Part shown: positions 27,301 to 35,028 of the stretch, piece by piece
Position numbering within the stretch: position 1 is the first letter of the stretch
Layout: each line of letters opens with the position of its first letter
The notes under the pieces: model-generated
What the model was told of the DNA's origin: nothing
Database searches by the model: none
What the model saw: only the letters and a program-made list of their open reading frames with translations
Translations under genes and position numbers: made by a program
Assembly (NCBI GenBank): GCA_903813345.2
Contig: CAIIXF020000002.1
Location: 19,608,455 to 19,672,454, forward strand
Length of the DNA stretch: 64,000 nucleotides
Origin: Owenia fusiformis
Lineage: Eukaryota > Annelida > Polychaeta > Sabellida > Oweniidae
Direction: 5' to 3'

Positions 27301-29061
27301 AGACGTTTTGAAATATATACACAACTCTACAACTCATTCAATATTAGAATTGTATTGCTATAAATCCAGGTACATTGCTATAATTCTATGATATTGCTAT
27401 AACTCCAGTGATATTGCCATCATGGAAGCAGATGGGTTTGCCAGGATATCAGGCCGTATGAGAGATCTCATAATTCGTGGTGGGGAGAACATTTACCCAG
27501 TTGAGGTGGAGAACTTCCTATACAGCCATCCTAAAGTTGAAGATGTACAGGTAAGTGCCTATGTTGTAGTCCTTCTGAGGTAGAATTAGCTTGTATTTGC
27601 GTACAACTAACGCCTGTTGGCTACCATATTAATCTACTATTTTATGGGCAATTGTCATTTAAATATGAATAGTACCTGCCACTATTCCATTCATATTAAA
27701 ATGAATTGGTCATAAAATTGCATGTTAATCCGGTAGCTGACAGGCATTAGTTGCATTCTCGAATACAAGCTAAAAGCCAATAGACTAGATGCGAATAGAA
27801 AAGTCTTGATTTACGCCATTAAATATTCAAAATTCAGTCAAAGCGATGTTATATTTGAAATCTACATCTAAAAGTACATCTAGAAATATGGTTTCGAAAA
27901 TTGTTTATCAAGTTTGAAAATTTAATTATTTTTGAAAGTGTGACTTCTAGTTCGGGTTGATTCTCCATAGAGCCCATGTTACAAAATCGCAAAAAGTGAA
28001 ATATCTTTTCTTATATTGGTCAGATAATATTTTCATTTACTGGACATATTTTGATTTGCATAACTATTAGATACATAAGGATTATATGAAAATTGAGCCA
28101 CTAAAACAGATGTAATTTAAGTTAAAGGGAACTTTCTACTATACCCGCCATGCTATCTGACCCGAACGAGCCACCTGGTGGTGAAACTGGTAACTACCTA
28201 CTCGCATCTGCGTTATTGATTGCAAATTAGTTTAATGCTAATATAAAGATGGCAGCAGTGGTAGAGATTTGTTTATTTTAAACAGATTGATTGCACTGCC
28301 ATCTTTATTTGAAACTTATATCTATCTAGCTTTAACCTCAAGAAACCTCGTGTGTACACTCACCATCCTTATATTGGCCTTAATATTGTAATCATATTTA
28401 CTTCTCTTTTTCAGATTATTGGTGTTCCTGATGAGAGACTTGGGGAGCAGGTGGCAGCTTGGATCAGACTGAAAGAGGGCCAGACAGCAACTGAGGATGA
28501 GATTAAAGAATACTGCAAAGGAAAGGTAATACTTGGCAGAGGATAGTTTATAACTATAGATTCTGCATGCAGGGTAATATATTTCAAAGTTCAACACCAA
28601 CTGCTATCAAATTGGAGGCTTATGGACAACTCATCCACTAGACAACTCATCCCCTAAACAACTCATCCCCTAGACAACTCATCCCCTAGAATACTCATCC
28701 CCTGAACAACTGATCCCCTAGGTCTCTAACTTTTTTGTGGATGGTGTTTGCCATTTGTGTTTGTCATTCGGTGGTTGGTCTTTGGCAGTCAGTGTACGAT
28801 GTCTGTAACAAATGGCAGCTGGTGACATTTTGCATGATAATGCCCTGTGTGATATTTTCTTTCACCAAACAAAGGTATCACAGGTGAAAACTGTTTAGCA
28901 ATTAAGTTAATTTCTTATTCCAGATATCTCATTTCAAGATCCCGAACTTCGTCACATTTGTGGAAGATTACCCATTGACCGTGACTGGCAAAGTACAGAA
29001 GTATATCATGAGAGAAAAGGCTGTGAAATTGTACAACCTTGAGCATGTTACACCTCACTAA
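373..29061 (+). CDS. ACSF2: Acyl-CoA synthetase family member 2 (medium-chain fatty acid-CoA ligase), 5'-partial, 13 exons
   Basis: ATP-dependent activation of fatty acids to acyl-CoA; the vertebrate homologue is mitochondrial. Exons joined by GT-AG rules and phase: 373-501, 1116-1288, 1495-1542, 2890-3007, 4892-4986, 5339-5488, 5776-5867, one of the 77-bp copies (8206-8282, 9358-9434 or 24502-24578), 26201-26308, 26746-26894, 27409-27550, 28415-28525, 28924-29061 (TAA). All phases agree, giving about 509 residues; human ACSF2 is about 615, so roughly the first 105 (including any targeting peptide) lie upstream of the window. Motifs seen: P-loop GTTGTPKG (exon at 4892), YGTTE (exon at 26201), [11 protein letters not shown] with [20 protein letters not shown] (exon at 27409), and C-terminal [11 protein letters not shown], whose first lysine is the usual catalytic lysine. 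Introns are unusually rich in repeats copied from the gene's own splice junctions. Sure of the family; the ACSF2 assignment rests on remembered similarity along the whole protein. Confidence 0.93.
478..690 (+). repeat. 60-bp tandem repeat containing the end of an ACSF2 exon and its splice donor
   Basis: About 3.5 copies of a 60-bp unit, starting inside the exon that ends at 501. Each copy carries GCTAGGGCA-GGATTATA-TTG followed by GTAAG, so candidate donors stand at 502, 562, 622 and 682. Reading past the first donor meets TAG after four codons, so only the donor at 502 keeps the frame. Confidence 0.9.
1696..2868 (+). repeat. Pentanucleotide satellite (TATGG/TATTG/TATGC) in an ACSF2 intron
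   Basis: Nearly 1.2 kb made only of variants of one 5-mer, ending about 20 bp before the acceptor of the exon at 2890. It has higher-order structure: a block containing TTATATGGCATGGTATGGTG recurs many times. Because the period is not a multiple of three, several frames stay open and give long periodic (M)VWYG-like reading frames. These are artefacts of the repeat. Confidence 0.95.
3295..4957 (+). repeat. 24 tandem 69-bp copies of a splice acceptor plus the ACSF2 P-loop exon start
   Basis: Each unit is TCATACTTTCAG followed by 57 bp coding [19 protein letters not shown] or a variant. The intron end and the exon both contain TCATACTTT (3295-3303 and 4949-4957), and the unit runs from one to the other, which points to duplication by microhomology. 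From 3295 to 4949 is 1654 bp = 24 x 69 minus 2; the two missing bases are single-G deletions in copy 3 (from 3445) and copy 21 (from 4686). A five-unit block occurs twice. Only the last copy continues into unique exon sequence ([10 protein letters not shown]), so the normal exon is 4892-4986. Acceptors of copies 22 to 24 would stay in frame; earlier ones would cross a deletion. Confidence 0.95.
6647..6842 (+). repeat. Dispersed repeat, copy 1 (related to 35412-36025)
   Basis: Contains GTGATCTCC, AGCAAGTGGGC, ATTTGCA-CCACTTGAAAATGAG and AATTTTGCACCCAC blocks in the same order as the sequence near 35.4-36.0 kb. This copy lacks the 385-bp insertion seen there. The family is not recognised. The rest of the intron from 5868 to 7190 shows no gene. 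Confidence 0.7.
7195..7355 (+). repeat. Two-copy tandem repeat of about 75-80 bp
   Basis: The block AATGGTTTGATAAGGCCTAA ... GAATTGCCTTTGACCTTG is followed by a second, slightly diverged copy. Intronic and non-coding. Confidence 0.7.
7513..8083 (+). repeat. 63-bp minisatellite, about 9 copies, in an ACSF2 intron
   Basis: The unit runs AAATGACAGTTATTGTGACC ... CAAGGGCCCTTATGTGTTAGC and is almost invariant over nine copies (571 bp), which suggests recent expansion or continuing homogenisation. It ends about 120 bp before the first 77-bp exon copy. Confidence 0.93.
8206..8282 (+). CDS. ACSF2: ACSF2 77-bp exon, copy A
   Basis: Preceded by TTCTAG and followed by GTATGT; enters in phase 1 and leaves in phase 0. 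It encodes (G)[25 protein letters not shown], the segment just before the YGTTE motif. Copies B and C have the same length, borders and phases. Since 77 bases leave a remainder of 2, exactly one copy must be included to keep the frame. This copy has L, G and N where copy C has I, A and P. Confidence 0.85.
9358..9434 (+). CDS. ACSF2: ACSF2 77-bp exon, copy B (alternative)
   Basis: Acceptor TTTCTAG, donor GTACGT. Encodes (G)[25 protein letters not shown]. The reading frame and both splice sites are intact, so it could replace copy A or C. It differs from copy C by GG for AG and by E for Q. Confidence 0.8.
9534..9745 (+). pseudogene. Two truncated copies of the ACSF2 77-bp exon
   Basis: At about 9534-9589 and 9688-9745 the 3' three-quarters of the exon is repeated, each followed by a GTACGT donor, with about 100 bp of shared intron sequence between copies. 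Neither has the 5' GGS/AGS codons or an AG acceptor at its start. The second has one extra base (ATAATTAAAAC for ATAATGAAAC), which breaks the frame. They look like decayed partial duplicates that cannot be spliced as the full exon. Confidence 0.8.
12600..13315 (+). repeat. Dispersed repeat of about 700 bp, copy 1 (related to 18235-18970)
   Basis: Shares TTGTGATCTACTCT, CCTTCAATTTGAGTATAA and GGCGGCCATTTTGA blocks and a final ...TATATCCCTAC with the sequence at 18235-18970, in the same order. The tail carries a GACGGACGGACGGA run. Non-coding; family not recognised. Confidence 0.75.
13780..16660 (+). repeat. Cluster of three to four copies of another dispersed repeat
   Basis: Copies near 13.85-14.1, 15.3-15.55, 16.0-16.25 and 16.25-16.65 kb share ACAAAATTATTTCAT, GGCGAGCTTTT, TGTTGAACA, TATCTACAGAGG and a tail with GACGGACGG followed by a small GCTCACCATGTGAGC palindrome (16628). 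A C13 run lies at about 15581-15594. No gene is seen in 14.1-15.3 kb. Confidence 0.7.
17139..18230. mobile_element. Tc1/mariner-type transposon with 315-bp terminal inverted repeats
   Basis: Left end CGAGGGGTGATTCAAAAG and right end CTTTTGAATCACCCCTCG are exact inverses, flanked on both sides by TA (17137-17138, 18231-18232). The inverted repeats run 17139-17453 and 17916-18230, each 315 bp and close to identical. Total length 1092 bp. The centre holds only the N-terminal part of a mariner-type transposase, so this is a deleted, non-autonomous copy nested inside the 13.7 kb insertion. Confidence 0.95.
17581..17865 (+). pseudogene. Truncated mariner-type transposase (N-terminal HTH only)
   Basis: Starts [12 protein letters not shown] and continues through a helix-turn-helix region ([12 protein letters not shown]) to [13 protein letters not shown] and SGRPKT, the classic end of the Mos1-like DNA-binding domain. 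After that the frame runs into unrelated sequence and stops at 17865. The DDE/D catalytic domain is absent. An upstream in-frame ATG at 17533 is less likely as a start because the family begins near the second methionine. Confidence 0.9.
18235..18970 (+). repeat. Dispersed repeat of about 700 bp, copy 2
   Basis: Begins directly after the mariner element and is collinear with 12600-13315. An open frame at 18836-19207 covers its tail and following unique sequence, but resembles no protein I know. From 18970 to 20520 I see no further structure. Confidence 0.7.
20526..20882. mobile_element. MITE, 357 bp, with terminal inverted repeats
   Basis: Left end GGATTTTCTCGCATAT and right end ATATGCGAGAAAATCC are inverses. 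Inside, TATACGCCCATGGGC palindromes and GGGCCAAAAATCGAA blocks recur. No coding potential. Confidence 0.85.
21042..21751. mobile_element. Inverted-repeat element with internal 30-bp repeats
   Basis: The left arm (from 21042: AGACTAACGCCTGG, then TGTTATTCGGTGTTTTTTAA and GCGCAAGGATCCTG) is repeated inverted at about 21640-21751, giving arms of about 100 bp. Inside the left half, CATGACCGTGGTAATGTTAA and TATGACCGTGACAATGCTT alternate. Flanks both carry AGCTCCCCCTTG, which may be host repeat. No transposase seen. Confidence 0.8.
22192..22302. repeat. Inverted repeat (GTTGCATTCTGGGAG arms)
   Basis: TTGGCTCCCAGAATGCAAC at 22192 is matched by GTTGCATTCTGGGAGTCAA ending at 22302. CTCCTTGGAT beyond the right arm resembles the left end of the element at 58.85 kb, so it may be the core of a larger related MITE. 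Confidence 0.7.
24502..24578 (+). CDS. ACSF2: ACSF2 77-bp exon, copy C (probable ancestral copy)
   Basis: Acceptor TTTCTAG, donor GTATGT, same phases as copies A and B. Encodes (G)[25 protein letters not shown]. The AGSP start resembles the AGSPAPPE of vertebrate ACSF2 more than copies A and B do, so this may be the original exon. It is the copy nearest the downstream exon at 26201. Confidence 0.85.
25984..26154. mobile_element. MITE, 171 bp, ends TACAGTAAAACCTGT / ACAGGTTTTACTGTA
   Basis: Perfect 15-bp inverted ends that include a TA at each border. The inside is GTGTTCA-rich. The same end and body sequences recur at 31324-31824 and as fragments near 13.75, 24.7, 34.4 and 38.83 kb, so this is an abundant local family, probably mobilised by a Tc1/mariner-type transposase because of the TA borders. 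Confidence 0.85.
26368..26530. mobile_element. Short MITE with GACCCGACCC motifs
   Basis: Left ATTAGATGTGTCA and right TGACACCTCTAAT are near inverses. GGGTCGGGTC and its complement recur inside. Lies in the ACSF2 intron 26309-26745. Confidence 0.7.
28624..28720 (+). repeat. 16-bp tandem repeat (AACTCATCCCCTAGAC)
   Basis: About six imperfect copies in the last ACSF2 intron. A similar ACAACTCGTCCCCAAG run occurs at about 55850-55905. Confidence 0.75.
28719..28856 (+). mobile_element. Degenerate copy of the TGTCACCACC-ended element family
   Basis: Contains GTCTCTAACTTTTTTG, CTGTAACAAATGGCAG, GTGACATTTTGCATG and AATGCC in the order seen at 43229-43389. The 5' palindrome is missing. Confidence 0.65.
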
Positions 29062-29326
29062 GCCAAGGAGTCCTCATAGATTATGATGGTGTTTGGAAGG
29101 GGTCTTTATTGGTCACAAGAGCCAAATGTTGAATAAGATACTCATTGTGCAACAATATGATCTGTTGATCACAAACCGCACAAAATAATATTATCCAGAC
29201 CAGCTGATAATTTTAGTATTATAATCAGGAACATGGCTTATAATGCAGTTTTGATTATTGGATCTGCAATTTTTTACCTTACCTTATGTCATGTTTGATG
29301 TTCAAGTATGAAGTGCAAAAAGTAGG

Positions 29327-29332
29327 AATAAA
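29327..29332 (+). promoter_or_regulatory. Candidate poly(A) signal of ACSF2
   Basis: AATAAA 266 bases after the ACSF2 stop codon, the first canonical hexamer in the 3' flank. Probable by position only. Confidence 0.5.
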
Positions 29333-30155
29333 CTAAAAGGCCTGTTGACGACACTCTAGAAATACTGAAGAACCTGACTTCATTAAAAATATAGAAATAA
29401 TGCAGAGTAATTATTTTATGTGAGAATGCATGTAGGTACATGTAAATTGTGATTGTTAATGGACTTAATTCTGTTGAAGTGGTAATTAATCTGAGTGGTT
29501 AATTTGCCAAATTATCAAATTTCATAATTTACCAATTTTCCTAATGACAAGAAACTTCCCATAACACTAAAGAAACTTCCTATTGTATATCATTTTGAAG
29601 ATGATATTACCAATATTTCATTTTCCAAACCTAGTAGAAATTAGGCAATAGGCAAATTAAATGATAAGGCAAAATTACCACTTATACAGTATAGATCATT
29701 CCTGGAAATGATTTGTATACAATCCTTATATGATTGCATGCGCACAAAGCAGATACATTTATGAGATTATATATGCAGAAACATGTATTAAATCTTAAAG
29801 GCAGAATCAGATCTATAGGGTTGACAAAATTGCACGCAACATGTACTCTTGACCTCCCAGTCTATTCCTTACAATGTCAAATACAATATGTTATAAATTG
29901 GTGAAGTTATATATGATTCACAGTGCAAAAATGGATGAAATATGTTTAAAATCTCCCAAATAATAAATATGGTAATACAGACACGACAAGGAATGATATG
30001 AGCTAAAAAATATTCTGAAATAGAAACAGTTTTTGTTTAGCTTGCTTGCTAGATCTGATTCTCCGTTCAAAGAGTAATAACAAGCCATAAATAGTGCAAT
30101 ATAAACCAAGGTCTAACAGGTGATAGGAAATGCTTTGCTAAGGAAACAAAATATA

Positions 30156-30555
30156 CAGGATGGGCCAAAAAATGTGAATTTTTGAGAATTCTGGTGTTTT
30201 ACCTAATCTTTACTTTCATATGCTACACAAAGACATTCACCTGTACACATGTTAGAGGGAAGGCCTATGCAAAAATACAAAAACTGTATAAGACTAAGTA
30301 ATAGGGTGTACTTGATAGATTTGATTCGAAATGCTCTTTTTCTTAATATATTTAGTTTTTAATGAAGTATAAGTAATATGACTCAATAATATACTTGTAA
30401 AACACAATTTGTATGAATTGAAATGGTTTTTAGACAAGTTTTCTCTTTACAATGTTTAACTGACCAAAAATTATTTCAAAATTATGTAGTTTTTGGCCCT
30501 GCTCCGTTGGCTTAGTTAGAATACCAAGTATCTCAACTAATTTTGGTCCACCCTG
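30156..30555. mobile_element. MITE, 400 bp, mariner-like ends with TA target duplication
   Basis: Left CAGGATGGGCCAAAA and right TTTTGGTCCACCCTG are near-perfect inverses, flanked by TA on both sides. The interior is AT-rich and non-coding. These termini are typical of MITEs mobilised by Tc1/mariner transposases. Confidence 0.88.
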
Positions 30556-30831
30556 TATAGACTATATTAACACTGTAATACTATACCAGTATAATTAATG
30601 AAAAGTTGTATTCAAGTATAACCAAGTGATTTTGGGCGAAGGTTGTCTATACCAAGCTTCTCAAGCATTAAAAATTGTATTCAAGTATAACCTTATATTC
30701 AGCAGCTGGAGTTGTAAAATCCAGGGGTCGAAAGTATAATGGAATTTCTTTTTGATAAAGGGAAGTTTTATCACAGCATGCAATTTTTTCAAGGTTTCAT
30801 ATTTACAGAAAATATGGTTTATACCTGAGAG

Positions 30832-31034
30832 CAGCAGATTATATAAAAACTGTAACAAATACCCAGATTTTTGGAATTTTTTTATATCACTTTTTCTGCC
30901 AAGCATAAAAAATAATGTCCCATTTTATGCTGGCATAAAAAGTGATATGCCATTTTATGCTGGCATAAAAGGGATATCAAAAAGAAAAAATAAATATGGG
31001 TATTTGTTATAGTCTATTTTTATATAATCTGCTG
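30832..31034. mobile_element. MITE/foldback element, about 203 bp
   Basis: CAGCAGATTATATAAAAACT (30832) is inverted at the right end (...TTTTATATAATCTGCTG). The arms continue through AACAAATACCCA / TGGGTATTTGTT. The loop contains two TTTTATGCTGGCATAAAA palindromes. Confidence 0.85.
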
Positions 31035-31323
31035 TTACAGTGTATCAAAGTCTGTTGTTGGTGAAATATGTCAGATGGATATGATTCGAAAATATTTTGA
31101 TTTTGATGCTTTTAAGGATCAGATTTGTCCATCAGATATTGCCCATTTGATATGAGCAACAGGGTATATAGGTCGTATTGACCTATTTAATTAGCAGAGT
31201 ATTTTTATGATGTAAATGAGAATATGTTTTACGAATATGCAGGGGCATAGTCAGGTTTTAAATATAGACGAGGCAAACATCAATACTACAAAATAACTAG
31301 GAGAGGCAAATTTAGGCTAAAGG

Positions 31324-31824
31324 TACAGTGAAACCTGTAAAGTGGAACACTTCTCAGAATCCCAAGAGCAACTGACTTAATGTTAAATGAACCTCTATAA
31401 GTGGAACACTTTTTAGAGTTCCAAGAGCAACTTACTTTATGTTAGATAAGCCTCTCTGGAACACCCAAGTGATCACTTTTTAAAGGTACCAAGACCAACT
31501 GACTTAATGTAAGAAGAACCTCTATGAGTGGAACACCTCTCAAGTGGAGCACCTTTCAGAGTCCCAAGACCAACTTTCTTAATCTTAAATGAACCTCTAT
31601 AAGTGGAACACCTCCCAAGTGGAACACCTTTCAGAGTCCCAAGACCAACTTTCTTAATCTTAAATGAACCTCTATAAGTGGAACACCTCCCAAGTGGAAC
31701 ACCTTTCAGAGTCCCAAGACTAACTAACTTAATCTTAAATGAACCTCTATAAGTGGAACACCTCCCAAGTGGAAAACTTTTAGAGATTCCAAAGGTGTTC
31801 CACTTATAGACAGGTTTAACTGTA
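31324..31824. mobile_element. MITE of the TACAGTAAAACCTGT family with an internal 80-bp minisatellite
   Basis: Left TACAGTGAAACCTGT and right ACAGGTTTAACTGTA. Between them CCTCTATAAGTGGAACACCT ... CTTAATCTTAAATGAA is repeated five or six times. It shows that an element of this family has acquired and amplified a tandem array. Confidence 0.82.
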
Positions 31825-32169
31825 TAACTTAACTACACACGTACTACCAAAGTTTTAGGTAAAAGCATCTGAAAATTCATGTTATTTAAATTTTTGATGA
31901 GGCTATTGCCTCTCTTGCCTCATCTGCCTGACTATGTCCATGACTAAAGTTAGAATTGAAGAAATTGGATTATTTTTTAACCTGTATTAAAGAAATTTTA
32001 AAATATTTTTATCTGAAATAAAGTGCTTTAAAAATGAACAAGCAGGTTGTGTTTATGAACTGGAGTGCAATACATTGTTCCATCATTGCTAATATGATTA
32101 TGGATAGTTTTTCAATTTACAATAGATTTTTCCAATTTTAATGCCCTCTCATGAGTAACACAAAAGTTC

Positions 32170-32367
32170 TATGTAAGTTCATCTCTCTGGTCTATATATA
32201 TATATATATATACTAAAACAACTTTATTCATTTCTTCAGAGATTTTTTTATTAGAGCAAGGCTTATTTTGACTTGTATTTTAAATCTTGAAAAAGACATG
32301 AGGATACATGTCGAAAGCCTTGATCTCATAAAAAAAGTCTCTGTTGATATGAATAAAGTTGTTTTAG
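32170..32367. repeat. Inverted-repeat element near a (TA)n run
   Basis: TAAAACAACTTTATTCAT (32213) is inverted at ATGAATAAAGTTGTTTTA (ending about 32367). The left flank AGTTCATCTCTCTGGT is the complement of ACCAGAGAGATGAACT at about 20361, where the same inner block (TTTATTCATTACTTCAGAGA) also occurs, so the two loci are copies of one family. Confidence 0.7.
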
Positions 32368-34170
32368 GAGAAAACACAAAAGTTGTTTACTAATGGCGCG
32401 CACAGATTCAGATTCCAAATATCAATAACTCTCATCTGGAAAAATATGATTACATGTTACATAGCTCAAATTGATGGAGTGACCTAGACAGTTCCTCATT
32501 CTTTTTGATGCTGTGTTGCCCTTGAGAAGTAGAATAAAATCCACAATAAGAGATAGACCCCATCAGCCCATGTGAATGTTAACTTTATAGTTAACCCAGA
32601 TAAAATGACAAACTTCACATGTACAACCAAAGTTTTAGTTTAAAAAACCATGAATAAAGTTAGAATAGAAGAAATTGGAGTATTTTTTACCTGTATTAAA
32701 GAAATTTTAAAATATTTCTTTTATCTGAAATAAAGTGCTTTAAAAATAAACTAGCAGGTTGTGTTTATGAACTGGAGTGTAATACATTGTGGTTTTGGTA
32801 AACTCCATCATTGCTAATATGATGATGGGTAGTTTTTTTCAATTTACAATAGATTTTTCCAATTTTAATGAACTGGAATGCAATACATTGTGGTTTTGGT
32901 AAACTCCATCATTGCTAATATGATGATGGATAGTTTTTTTTAAATTTACAATAGATTTTTCCAATTTTAATGCCCTTTCATGAATAACACAAAAGTTGTT
33001 TACTAATGGCGTGCACAGATTCAGATTTCAAATATCAATAGCTCTCATCTGGTCTCAGAAAAAATATGATTACATGTTACATAGCTCAAATTGATGAAGT
33101 GATCTATACTAGGCAGTTCCTAATTCCTTTTTATGTGGTATTGACCTTGAGAAGTAGTATAAAAGCCACAATAAGAGATATACCCCATGTGAATATTAAC
33201 TTTATAGTTCACCCAGATAAAATGACAAAGTTTACATTACCCATAAACCTTAGATGCCTATTCATGGAGCTCATACTCAATAACATGGCTGCAGGGCTTC
33301 AGGCTTAAATAGAGAAGGCTTTGGACCTAAGTAACTTCAGGCAATAATAGCAAATAGCAATGAGGCAGGGAAAAAGTACCTTCTCTACTATGGACAACAT
33401 CTGCGTAGCATAAACTCAATAAAGATTGATCCATAAAACATATAATTTTGAGCCCTATAATTCAGTTCAAACTGTTCATTGTAAGTGTAACTCAGAACAG
33501 AAAAGCTGTCTTTTTGTATTGGCTAAAGCGAATTGTAGTCTAGCGGTGGTATATTGTTCTCAACTAGAAAATTTATTGGCATAAAAGTTGAACTGGGTGT
33601 CAAAAGTTGTTTTTTCCATTTATATAGGTAAGTGAGTTGATTATTTCACAAAATATGAAGATATCATTATCGAGGTATAGTTTATATAGTTTATTAATGA
33701 TGTCATTGATAGATAAACTTAAAATTGGGCATATTTTATTTGTTTTGAAAATTTATTTTGCACGAACTTTGAGTTTGAAGATTATGATATTGATCAGATG
33801 GATCTGGCCTTAGCACTAGATAAGTTTGAAGACGAAATTTAGAGTAGAAATCCAGGCTGTTAATTAGTCTAATTGTTATACTTACAAGTACATGTACATT
33901 CAGCAGAAATTATAATGGATAGTTCATTGGGTCCCATGTAACTTTTACGAGGTACAAACTAAACAGTCACTCAAAAGCCTGGGAACATGTATAGAAAATC
34001 AAGTTGAATACACCAAGTAAAGAGATCTCTTAAATTGGTGTATTCAACTCGATTTTTTCATACATATGACCTTTTTAATTTCACAACGGCAATCTCGTAA
34101 GTTTGTGAATTCATCAAAATACTTATATTCCATGGCAAATTATAAAAACTTTGATATGAAAACCACCTAC

Positions 34171-35028
34171 TAATTTATTTTTCAAACCTCTTAATTCTTA
34201 TTGGCCAGATTTACACTAAAACCAGTGTACATTGAATGTTTTTTGCAGACAAAAATGTTCAGTGAAGCTAGGTGTTCGCTACAGGGAGGGTAATTTAAGG
34301 ACGATGGCAACTATAAAATTCATCGAGAACACTGAATTATCTCAACATTAAACATAATTCAACAGAGTGTGTGTGGAGGACATGTCTACAAGAGACAGGT
34401 GTTCACTAGAGAGGTGTTCACTACGACAGGTTTTAATGTAGTTCATCCTGCGTGCGTATAACCACATATCTCATGTACTATGATGTCTTATTGTCTTGTA
34501 GATGTAATAAAGCTCGTAGAACTGATCATGCCAAGCCATGGAAAGATACCGAGGGATGACATCATACAGTTCAAGAATTGTCGTCTACTTCGAGATCATT
34601 AATTTATTTTTCAAACCTCTTAATTCTTATTGGCCAGATTTACACTAAAACCAGTGTACATTGAATGTTTTTTGCAGACAAAAATGTTCAGTGAAGCTAG
34701 GTGTTCGCTACAGGGAGGGTAATTTAAGGACGATGGCAACTATAAAATTCATCGAGAACACTGAATTATCTCAACATTAAACATAATTCAACAGAGTGTG
34801 TGTGGAGGACATGTCTACAAGAGACAGGTGTTCACTAGAGAGGTGTTCACTACGACAGGTTTTAATGTAGTTCATCCTGCGTGCGTATAACCACATATCT
34901 CATGTACTATGATGTCTTATTGTCTTGTAGATGTAATAAAGCTCGTAGAACTGATCATGCCAAGCCATGGAAAGATACCGAGGGATGACATCATACAGTT
35001 CAAGAATTGTCGTCTACTTCGAGATCAT
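34171..35028 (+). repeat. 429-bp near-identical tandem duplication covering AMDHD2 exon 1
   Basis: 34171-34599 and 34600-35028 are the same sequence. The unit contains AT-rich DNA, the splice acceptor CTTGTAG and the first part of coding exon 1. The first copy ends inside the exon, so its frame hits TAA immediately; the second copy is followed by the rest of the exon. Near identity means very recent duplication or an assembly artefact. Confidence 0.93.
34528..34602 (+). pseudogene. Truncated duplicate of AMDHD2 exon 1
   Basis: ATG at 34528 starts the same [16 protein letters not shown] sequence as the real exon but stops after 24 codons at the duplication junction (TAA 34600-34602). If transcripts include it, this short frame would lie upstream of the real start codon. 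Confidence 0.88.

Larger units (their letters stand above)
29062..34170. other. Intergenic region between ACSF2 and AMDHD2
   Basis: No exon-like sequence is recognised on either strand. It holds the ACSF2 3' UTR, three MITEs (30156-30555, 30832-31034, 31324-31824), a short TA run (about 32196-32211), and a diverged repeat of about 700 bp: 31960-32390 and 32390-32660 recur at 32660-33010 and 33003-33250, sharing GCAGGTTGTGTTTATGAACT and GCACAGATTCAGATT. The AMDHD2 promoter and any 5' non-coding exon should lie here but cannot be pinpointed. Confidence 0.6.
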
